DNA from: Streptacidiphilus sp. P02-A3a
Lineage (GTDB): Bacteria > Actinomycetota > Actinomycetes > Streptomycetales > Streptomycetaceae
DNA length: 64,000 bases
Direction: 5' to 3'
NCBI RefSeq assembly: GCF_014084105.1
Contig: NZ_CP048289.1
Coordinates: forward strand, 1,559,922 to 1,623,921
The translations under genes and the position numbers were made by a program. Shown here in pieces: positions 37,141-43,465 of this stretch (its first letter is position 1; the number at the start of each line of letters is the position of its first letter). The notes under the pieces were generated by a model that did no database searches, had not been told where the DNA came from, and saw nothing but the letters and a program-made list of their open reading frames with translations.

Positions 37141-37161
37141 AGCCGTGCGGAACGGGCGTCG

Positions 37162-37281
37162 TCAGCTCGTACACAGCGCGCCGGCGACGCGCTGCAGGTC
37201 GATGTGGCGGCGGGAGAAGGACCCGAGGAGGCCGCCGCGGGGCTCGATCGCGGGGAACGCGTGCGTCTGCCGTGCCTGCAC
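37162..37281 (-). CDS. Putative leader peptide (cysteine/sulfur-responsive attenuation)
   Basis: A 39-residue peptide read from GTG 37281, with an almost perfect ribosome site (GGAGGTG, six bases upstream). It ends SFSRRHIDLQRVAGALCTS. The block RRHxDLxRVAxAxC near the C-terminus is the signature of short actinobacterial leader peptides found upstream of sulfur-assimilation and sulfonate-utilisation genes. The single Cys four residues from the end suggests that ribosome stalling at low Cys-tRNA controls downstream expression. It lies 236 bases before the four-monooxygenase operon on the same strand. The family recognition is from memory; the regulatory mechanism is inference. Confidence 0.75.
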   Translation of the reverse strand: MQARQTHAFPAIEPRGGLLGSFSRRHIDLQRVAGALCTS

Positions 37282-37723
37282 TCTCGTCACCTCCGCCTCG
37301 ATCGGCCCGAGCCGTTCGCTCCCGCGCTTGCGGTACCCGGTCGGGCCCGCCTGGTCGTCACCTGGAGCACCCCGCCGCGTGAGGAGGGTTGCCGGTCAGC
37401 AAGCCAGGGCTTGTCGCTGACACTCATGACCTGCGGGGAGGCTATCCGGGCGGGGGAGTCGATGGCAATCCCCGACGCCCGCGCCGGACCGCCCCCGATA
37501 TCCGCGGGAAGGGTATCCGTGCAGGCCAGCGACGTGCGGCGGGTGGATCAGCAGTCACGGCCATGATCGCGGCTGACGCCCCTGGTCTCGATCGGCAAGA
37601 CGCCTGCCGCCCACGCTTCGGGAAATGGGCGATTTCCCACAATAGTGACAAAATGATACGGATGTCATGACGTGCCGAGCAGGCCTCGTCATCACACCTC
37701 GTCACCGTCGGGAGGGCCTCGCC
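37282..37723. other. Divergent regulatory region between LLM leader and SpoIIE phosphatase
   Basis: No convincing gene besides the leader peptide. The right half is AT-rich and carries two dyads: GGGAAAT-N5-ATTTCCC at 37620-37638 and TGACA-N12-TGTCA at 37646-37667. Both lie between the two divergent units and are good operator candidates. The phosphatase ribosome site GGAGGG is at 37711-37716. Confidence 0.55.
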
Positions 37724-39487
37724 ATGGATGCTCGTCCCCCGGACGACGCCGACCCGGTCGACGCCGCCGACCCCGATCGGCCCGGGGCGCGGCAGCTGGC
37801 GCTGGAGCCCCGGCTGGCACTGGCGGCGCAGGCGGCCAAGGCCGGGGCCTACGAGTGGGACATGGTGACCGGCGCCATCTTCTGGGACGAGGTCGTCTGC
37901 CGCCTGGTCGGCGTCGCCCCGGACGAGTTCGACGGCCGCGCCGAGGCCTTCTTCGCGGCGCTGGACCCGGCGGACGCCGCCCGGCTGGCCGCGTCCACCG
38001 CCCGGGTCATCGAGACCGGCGGCGCGTACCGCAACTGGTACCAGGTGAATCACCCGGACGGCCGGGTGCGCCGGATCGAGGAGCGCGGCGAGGTGCTGTT
38101 CGGCGCCGACGGCCGCCCGGAGCGGTTCATCGGGCTGCTGCTGGACCGCACCGACGAGGGCCCGGACCCGGTCAACCTGGCCCGGCCGACCGATCCGGCC
38201 AGCGCCCAGGAGTCCGGCTCCACCGCGCTCAGCGGCCTGCTCACGGCCCGCAGCGACGACAGCTCCTTCGTGCTGATCCTCGCCCGGGCGCTGTCCCGGG
38301 CCACCACCGTCGCCGACGTGCTGCGGGTGATGACCGACATCGCCCGCCCCTCCCTGGGCGCCGACAACCTGCTGATCGACGTGATCTACGAGGACGACTC
38401 CTCCTGGATCGGCGCCGCCGCCTACGGCGAGCACGTCCGCGAGAGCCTGACCGGGCTGCGCGACCAGGCGGCCGAGGCGATGCGCACCGCCGTCACCGAG
38501 TCCCGGCCGCTGTTCGTCGAGGACATCGAGGTGCGCGGCCCCGACGGCGGGGTCATCGAGACCCGCTCCTGGGCGGTGCTGCCGCTGTCCAGCTCGGACG
38601 TGTGGGTCGGCGCCTGCCTGTTCGCCTTCACCGGCAGCCGGGTCTTCGACGACGAGAAGCGGGCCATGTTCACCGCCCTCTCCGGCATCCTGGCCCAGGC
38701 CCTGGCCCGGGCCAAGCTCTACGACACCGAGCACCAGCGGGCCACCCAGCTGCAACGGGCGATGCTGCCGCGCCGCCTGCCCGACCTCGCGGGCTTCGAC
38801 AGCGTCGTCCGCTACCTGCCCGCCAGCGCCGGGATGCTCGCCGGTGGCGACTGGTACGACCAGCTGCGGCTCGCCGACGGCAGCGTCGGCCTGGTCATCG
38901 GCGACGTCCAGGGCCACAGCGCCGAGGCGTCGGCGGTGATGGGGCAGCTGCGGATAGCGATCCGGGCCTTCGCCGCGGAGGGCCACGGCCCGTCCGAGGT
39001 GCTGGCCCGCACCGGGCGGCTGCTGGCCGGACTCGACACCGACCTGTTCGCCACCTGCTGCTACCTCCAGCTGAACCCGGACACCGGCGAGCTGCTGGCC
39101 GCGCGCGCCGGGCACCCGCACCCGGTCATGATCAACTGCACTCGGCCCCGGGTCAGCGAGTTCGCCATCCCCGGCGGCCCGCCGCTGGGCGTCGACCCGA
39201 GCGCCACCTACCCGTGGACCAGGACGGTGCTCGCCCCCGGTGACGCGCTGCTGCTCTACACCGACGGCCTGGTCGAGACCCGCCAGGACGACATCGAGGA
39301 GTCGGTGCGGGCGATGCTCTCGCGGATCCAGGACTGCCTGCGCGGCACGCCGCCGCCGGGCACGGACACCGGCGCGGACCGGCTCGACCAGCTCGCGGAG
39401 TGCCTGGTGCGCCCGGTACTGGCGGTCGTCCCGCGCCAGGACGACGTGGCGCTGATGCTGGTCCGCCGCCTGCCCGAACCCCGCTGA
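37724..39487 (+). CDS. PAS-GAF-SpoIIE (PP2C) phosphatase
   Basis: A 587-residue cytoplasmic phosphatase. PAS domain about 28-145 (AKAGAYEWDMVTGAIFWDEVVCRLVGVAPDEF), GAF about 175-335 and PP2C/SpoIIE about 342-585 (GGDWYDQLRLADGSVGLVIGDVQGH; LLLYTDGLVETR; DDVALMLVRRL). It lacks the C-terminal HATPase found in the phosphatase at 14557. It should dephosphorylate an anti-anti-sigma factor in response to a small ligand or redox/light signal sensed by PAS/GAF. GGAGGG precedes ATG 37724 by seven bases. No partner-switch gene is adjacent. Confidence 0.92.
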   Translation: MDARPPDDADPVDAADPDRPGARQLALEPRLALAAQAAKAGAYEWDMVTGAIFWDEVVCRLVGVAPDEFDGRAEAFFAALDPADAARLAASTARVIETGGAYRNWYQVNHPDGRVRRIEERGEVLFGADGRPERFIGLLLDRTDEGPDPVNLARPTDPASAQESGSTALSGLLTARSDDSSFVLILARALSRATTVADVLRVMTDIARPSLGADNLLIDVIYEDDSSWIGAAAYGEHVRESLTGLRDQAAEAMRTAVTESRPLFVEDIEVRGPDGGVIETRSWAVLPLSSSDVWVGACLFAFTGSRVFDDEKRAMFTALSGILAQALARAKLYDTEHQRATQLQRAMLPRRLPDLAGFDSVVRYLPASAGMLAGGDWYDQLRLADGSVGLVIGDVQGHSAEASAVMGQLRIAIRAFAAEGHGPSEVLARTGRLLAGLDTDLFATCCYLQLNPDTGELLAARAGHPHPVMINCTRPRVSEFAIPGGPPLGVDPSATYPWTRTVLAPGDALLLYTDGLVETRQDDIEESVRAMLSRIQDCLRGTPPPGTDTGADRLDQLAECLVRPVLAVVPRQDDVALMLVRRLPEPR

Positions 39488-39586
39488 CCCCCGGTCCGGC
39501 CGCCGGGGCCGCGCCGCTGACTTGCGCCGCGCCGCGCAGCGGGCAGAGTGGAACCAGGGCCCGTGCCGCACCCCAGGAGGCAGACC

Positions 39587-39910
39587 GTGGACGACCTCGG
39601 AAAGCTCTGCGAGGAACACCTCGCCAAGGCCCACGCCGACCCCCACGGCCGCAGCGCCCACCTGCTGCTGCACCAGGGCCCGCTGCGGCAGACCGTGATC
39701 GCGCTCACCGCCGGATCGGTCCTGGACGAGCACAACGCCCCCCTGGCCGCCAGCGTCCAGACCCTGCGCGGCGCCGTCACGCTCACCACCGCCACCGCCG
39801 AACACCCCGTCCCGCTGGGCGCCCTGCACCCCGTGCCCCGGGAACGCCACGGCCTGCGCGCCCTGGAGGACGCGGTGGTACTGCTCACCGCGGTCACCGC
39901 GGTCGACTAG
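39587..39910 (+). CDS. Small cupin-like protein
   Basis: A 107-residue protein. The core LRQTVIALTAGSVLDEHNAPLAASVQTLRGAVTLTT...PLGALHPVPRERHGLRALEDAVVLLT has the strand-turn pattern of single-domain cupins (storage or binding beta barrels), with HN and H residues where metal ligands may lie. GTG 39587 is supported by AGGAGG six bases upstream. It follows the phosphatase gene by 100 bases on the same strand. The function is unknown. Confidence 0.75.
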   Translation: MDDLGKLCEEHLAKAHADPHGRSAHLLLHQGPLRQTVIALTAGSVLDEHNAPLAASVQTLRGAVTLTTATAEHPVPLGALHPVPRERHGLRALEDAVVLLTAVTAVD

Positions 39911-40379
39911 TTAGGACTTGCCCGCCGATCATGTGACCGTCGCCTTCTGCGTGACGATGCCAGGCCATACCTTGGCCCGGCTCGCCCGGGGAACGTCGCG
40001 GCCTGCATGGCCGCCTGCGGGACCTCACAGAACACCGATGCTGCGGCTTCGCGGGCATCGGCTTCGGCGGCGGCCCGCTCGCGGCGCTCCCTGTCCGACA
40101 ACTGCGCCGTCTGGGCGTAGCGCTGCGACTTCACCCAGGCGGCGGCCTCGTCCTTCGAGGTGAATCCCAGCTCGTCCAGCAGGGACTTCGAGGCGGCGCG
40201 GCGCCCCTGCTCCTTCTTCCGGGCGAGGAGCTTGCCCAGTGTCTCCTGGTCCACTGCGAGCGCACCGCCGGTGCCGGGGTTCGAGATGTCGTCCTCGGAG
40301 GCGCCGAGAATGGGCGGATCGGTCGGCCGTCCTTGCGGTAGCCGATGATCGAGTCCGGGCCGGGCAGAGACCGGGCCAC
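39907..40379 (-). pseudogene. Phage-like gene remnant (frameshifted)
   Basis: From GTG 40379 (GGAG eight bases upstream) the frame reads SLPGPDSIIGYRKDGRPIRP, an opening common in actinophage structural and other prophage proteins. Near 40308 the frame is lost. One base away it continues GASEDDISNPGTGGALAVDQ, then KLLARKKEQGRRAASKSLLDELGFTSKDEAAAWVKS and a charged helix ending ...ADAREAAASVF before degenerating. One base deletion explains the break. Codon use is mixed. It marks the left end of the low-GC island. The phage origin is inferred from the opening motif only. Confidence 0.5.
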
Positions 40380-40566
40380 GGTGGCAACTCCGTTCAACGC
40401 CCCCGCGCCGACGATCAGTGAATGGCGATCAGCGTCAGGATTATATAGGGAGTGCCCAAATAATCCAGGGCGTATCTCGCCAAAGTTCCTCAAAGCAAGC
40501 CATTATCAGCCCACGTCAAGTCTCATGCAAAATTATGACCAAGTCGCCGCGAGGCCCCCGAGAGGC

Positions 40567-41967
40567 ATGGAATCTGATAAGGCCAACACGCGGAGAATGG
40601 GGAATCATTTGTTCCGGAACATACGTGCCGTCGTACTTGCCGTCGCTCTCACGTTAGGCATTTCCTGGGGGAACTCGGCAGTGGCGTCCGCGATGCCCAG
40701 CGCATCCACGGTCTCAGTTCAGCAACAGATCAAGATCGCAGAAATTCCCGCCAAGGCATGCCACGTGGTCGCCCACGCAGCACCCGGCCCCCATGAACCG
40801 AAAGAGCTTTGCGAGGGCGCGCGCCAAGCGACTCCCTCGCCCGGACTCATATCCGAACTGCGCAAACAGCAGTCCAAGCAACGCCAAATCAGGAATCGAA
40901 CCGACCATGCAGCCGACACCGTAACCATAGGCCCTACGGGAAGTGTCGACTATCCTGTCCCCTCTCAGTGCAACAGCCTGTTCAGCGTCCCATCTCTAGG
41001 GATCAGCAACCCTGACAGGTTCACGACCTGCAGTGCGTCCCAATGGGACATCTACACGTGGACGACCGACAACGACGGCGACACGGAGATCACTGGCGAA
41101 GTGTATGTGACGGATTACCAGTGGATCCTGTACAGTCCCTCGCTCACCGGTAGTTGGATTCACGAGCTGGCCATGTACAACAGCAATGGCTGGGGTGACC
41201 TCAGCGAGGGCGCTGAGCTCTCCATCTCGAACCTCTGCGACACCAACCAGTCGACCTGCCTGGCAGCAGAACTAGAACCAGCTGGATCAAATGACGGAAC
41301 TCCGACATTCTTCGCCAACGACACTACGGAGAACGACTTCGTGTGGCAGGGATTCGACGCTGGTCCTGCATCAACCGTAGGAACTACCGTCGCCAATTCC
41401 ATTGATAGTCTGGACGGATTCCTTGGCGTCTGGTTTCAGTCCCCAACCTATGGCTTCGGCGTAATCGAAAACGGTTCATACGACGGGCAAAGCGGCACGA
41501 TGCCAGGTCGCTGTGACAACGTCCTCACCACCACGGACGCCTGTGTAAACGAGGACAACATCCCCACACTCACCTACGACTCCACTAAGAACCCGCTCGT
41601 CGCGCCCGTTGCGCAGCATATCTACAACGCCCAGCAAGCCGGAGCTTTGTCCATCCAATGGGGCGTGCCCGGCGGCAGTTTGCTGACACGCGACACCTCG
41701 GCTTCCGACATAGCAGCGAATCGCACCGCCGCCTGCGGCAGCGTCACCGTGCCAACCGGCGACTCGTGTGATGAGTTCCCCATGGCTAGCACCTATCAAG
41801 GAGCATCCTTCAGCGGCCCGGGGAACTTCTCCACCGCAATCGTCCCCAAGTCGGCAAATGACTCTCAGGGAGGGCTCACCGGCGGCTTCTACAGCGCGAA
41901 CCGCGTAATCGACGGTGACCCATTCTACGTACTTGCCATCCTGCCCAACGGCACGCCATCGTGGTGA
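40567..41967 (+). CDS. Secreted NucA/NucB-type deoxyribonuclease-domain protein
   Basis: A 466-residue exported protein. A signal peptide (RNIRAVVLAVALTLGISWGNSAVASA) is cleaved near residue 42. Residues about 45-120 are polar, and 120-270 form a Trp/Tyr-rich beta domain (SQWDIYTWTTDNDGDTEITGEVYV). The C-terminal 90 residues carry the NucA/NucB signature: CDEFPMASTYQGA with the acidic pair near 402-403, then GGFYSANRVIDGDPFYVLAI. It should cut DNA outside the cell. Start choice is uncertain: ATG 40567 and ATG 40597 both leave the signal peptide intact and neither has a well-spaced ribosome site. GC content and codons are clearly lower than in flanking genes, a sign of transfer. The next gene starts one base after its stop. 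Confidence 0.8.
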   Translation: MESDKANTRRMGNHLFRNIRAVVLAVALTLGISWGNSAVASAMPSASTVSVQQQIKIAEIPAKACHVVAHAAPGPHEPKELCEGARQATPSPGLISELRKQQSKQRQIRNRTDHAADTVTIGPTGSVDYPVPSQCNSLFSVPSLGISNPDRFTTCSASQWDIYTWTTDNDGDTEITGEVYVTDYQWILYSPSLTGSWIHELAMYNSNGWGDLSEGAELSISNLCDTNQSTCLAAELEPAGSNDGTPTFFANDTTENDFVWQGFDAGPASTVGTTVANSIDSLDGFLGVWFQSPTYGFGVIENGSYDGQSGTMPGRCDNVLTTTDACVNEDNIPTLTYDSTKNPLVAPVAQHIYNAQQAGALSIQWGVPGGSLLTRDTSASDIAANRTAACGSVTVPTGDSCDEFPMASTYQGASFSGPGNFSTAIVPKSANDSQGGLTGGFYSANRVIDGDPFYVLAILPNGTPSW

Positions 41968-41968
41968 C

Positions 41969-42469
41969 ATGAGTCATCCAACTCCCGCCCCCGGTCCGGA
42001 AGTGATCACGATCGGTGTCCAGGACGGACAGTACGTCTTAGAGTCGTCCCCTCTGCGAAACAACGCATGGCCGGATCCGTCGGACGGCCTGACCACCGGC
42101 GAGGAGAACTGGTTAGCAGTCATCACCGGCACAGAGTGGGGGGACGTGAGCGTTGAGGTCCGCGTCCTCACGAGCCCGCCAGCCATCCTCGATAAAGAGT
42201 GGGAAATGGTCGTAGAGCGTGATCTTGCTACCAAGTCTGGCGAGATTGCAATCCGTGACCTCTACTCCGTTCCCCCAATCCACACGGTGCGGCTCAGCCC
42301 GGGACTACTTCGAGTGCGAGTACACGTCAGGGGCCGGTCTGGGACGCCTCCTGAGACGTCATCGGCTAGCCCCGCAGAGACACACCTGATCCAAATATGG
42401 CCCGTGAAGCACGAAAGTCCCGCCGCCATCCTCGCAGGGCCGGACTCAACTGCCCACAGCTACCGATAA
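41969..42469 (+). CDS. Small cytoplasmic partner of the nuclease (possible ComJ/Nin-like immunity protein)
   Basis: A 166-residue protein without a signal peptide, starting at ATG 41969, one base after the nuclease stop, so translation is coupled. It is beta-rich (ITIGVQDGQYVLES; GDVSVEVRVLTSPP; LSPGLLRVRVHVRGRS; ETHLIQIWPV). The pattern of a late lp-G-y-rvrv strand followed by a short acidic loop and ylIq-W is reminiscent of the DNA-entry nuclease inhibitor ComJ (Nin), which pairs with NucA in Bacillus. Length and gene order fit, but the similarity is weak and judged by eye. A very strong terminator follows. Confidence 0.65.
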   Translation: MSHPTPAPGPEVITIGVQDGQYVLESSPLRNNAWPDPSDGLTTGEENWLAVITGTEWGDVSVEVRVLTSPPAILDKEWEMVVERDLATKSGEIAIRDLYSVPPIHTVRLSPGLLRVRVHVRGRSGTPPETSSASPAETHLIQIWPVKHESPAAILAGPDSTAHSYR

Positions 42470-42470
42470 C

Positions 42471-42528
42471 CGTCTCAGCTGCCCCGGCGGCCTGTTCTCG
42501 GGCCGACGCCGCCGGGGCAGCTGAGACG
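42471..42528 (+). terminator. Strong rho-independent terminator of the nuclease unit
   Basis: A perfect 21-bp stem (42471-42491 with 42508-42528; core CTGCCCCGGCGG/CCGCCGGGGCAG) and a 16-base loop, directly after the small partner gene. It is the longest perfect hairpin seen in the window. No T-tract follows. Confidence 0.85.
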
Positions 42529-42543
42529 CGATTGGACGCGCAC

Positions 42544-42918
42544 CTATCCCTCCGCGCCCGGCTCCCCGTCAGCTGTCAGCGTTCGGGCTTTGGCGAGCAG
42601 CACCGTACCGGTCTCGGGGTCAGCCGGGCCAAGCCCGAGGTAATCGTGCACGGCGCCGTTGTCGCTGGTCGCGTCGGCCAGCTGTGTCGCCGAGGCGAAG
42701 TCGCTGTATGCGCATTCTGCTGCGGGCTGGATGTAAGGAACGTCCCATGTCCACGGCTCGCCCTGTCCGCTCTCGCGCTCACCCGGACTGCGACATGAGC
42801 CGTTGTGATGGGGGTCGTAGTACCCAACGGCAAGGACGTTGACGGTGCCGTCGAAGCTGAGCGGCCACGTGATGTCGGTAGTTGATCTTGTGCGGGTGCG
42901 GGTTCGCAGATTGTCCAA
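42544..42918 (-). pseudogene. Unrecognised gene fragment
   Basis: An open frame of about 124 codons with protein-like codon use (DITWPLSFDGTVNVLAVGYYDP...WTWDVPYIQPAAECAYSDFASATQLADAT) but no ATG/GTG near its beginning; only a TTG with no ribosome site is available. It lies inside the low-GC island just past the nuclease terminator, on the opposite strand. It looks like the 3' part of a broken gene. I do not recognise the family. Confidence 0.3.
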
Positions 42919-42921
42919 AAG

Positions 42922-42957
42922 AGGCCGCCCCTTGCGACGAGGCCCTTGGGGCGGCCT
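42922..42957 (-). terminator. Hairpin with T-rich tail on the reverse strand
   Basis: A 10-bp perfect stem AGGCCGCCCC/GGGGCGGCCT with a 16-base loop, followed on the reverse strand by CTTTTGG, the shape of an intrinsic terminator. No intact reverse-strand gene ends just before it, so it may be the leftover terminator of a deleted gene. Confidence 0.55.
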
Positions 42958-43178
42958 GCGTCGGGCGGGGAAGTACGGTCCGCTGCTGCGTCATCTGGCA
43001 GAAGGAGGCACGCGGTTGACGAAGCCTCTGCGTCGTTGTGAACAAGGCGAGCGTTGCCTGATGCGGCACTGGCTAGCTTCGGGCGGGCGCCGGGGTCGGG
43101 GCGCGCGGGTTCTGGCGCCGGGGTGAAGTCCCGGCATTCGCAGGGCAGATGATCGATTTCCGGAACCTGTGCAGAACC
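42958..43178. other. Non-coding right flank of the low-GC island
   Basis: No convincing gene on either strand. Together with 43208-43465 it makes up the roughly 500-base space before the GH3 gene, which otherwise holds only the hairpin on its left and the promoter/operator described separately. Confidence 0.4.
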
Positions 43179-43207
43179 TTGACATGTTCTCGGTCCTGCC
43201 CTAAACC
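43179..43207 (+). promoter_or_regulatory. Promoter of the GH3 glycosidase gene
   Basis: TTGACA at 43179-43184 and TAAACC at 43202-43207 with a 17-base spacer, a near-consensus vegetative (SigA/HrdB) promoter. Predicted transcription start is near 43214, giving a leader of about 250 bases. Confidence 0.7.
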
Positions 43208-43214
43208 TCTCTCT

Positions 43215-43230
43215 GAGAGAGCGCTCTCTC
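43215..43230 (+). promoter_or_regulatory. LacI/CebR-type operator
   Basis: The perfect palindrome GAGAGAGCGCTCTCTC is centred on the predicted start site of the GH3 promoter. It shares the GAGCGCTC core of the CebR operator (TGGGAGCGCTCCCA) known upstream of Streptomyces cellulose-utilisation genes. Repression relieved by a cello-oligosaccharide or related sugar is the natural reading; no regulator gene is adjacent. Confidence 0.75.
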
Positions 43231-43465
43231 GGCCCTTTCCCGCCCCCACCGAGGGCACGTCCCCCCACCCCTGGCGAGCCGACCTCCGGCGCCCTGGGCT
43301 GCCGCTTCGCGGCCGCACGGCGACGCCGGGCCCCGGCATGCCCTGGCGCGTCCGCAGGCACCACCATCCGGCCCCGGCCGGGCCGGTCGTACCCACCGAC
43401 CCACCCATCGACCGCGCCCGCGGCCGGGCACCGGGGAGCAAGACCTGGCAACCGAGAGGAACACG

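Noticed and set aside
36982-37566. A 194-codon forward frame across the LLM leader region
   Set aside because: No ribosome site or family, poor codon pattern, and it lies antisense to the well-supported leader peptide.
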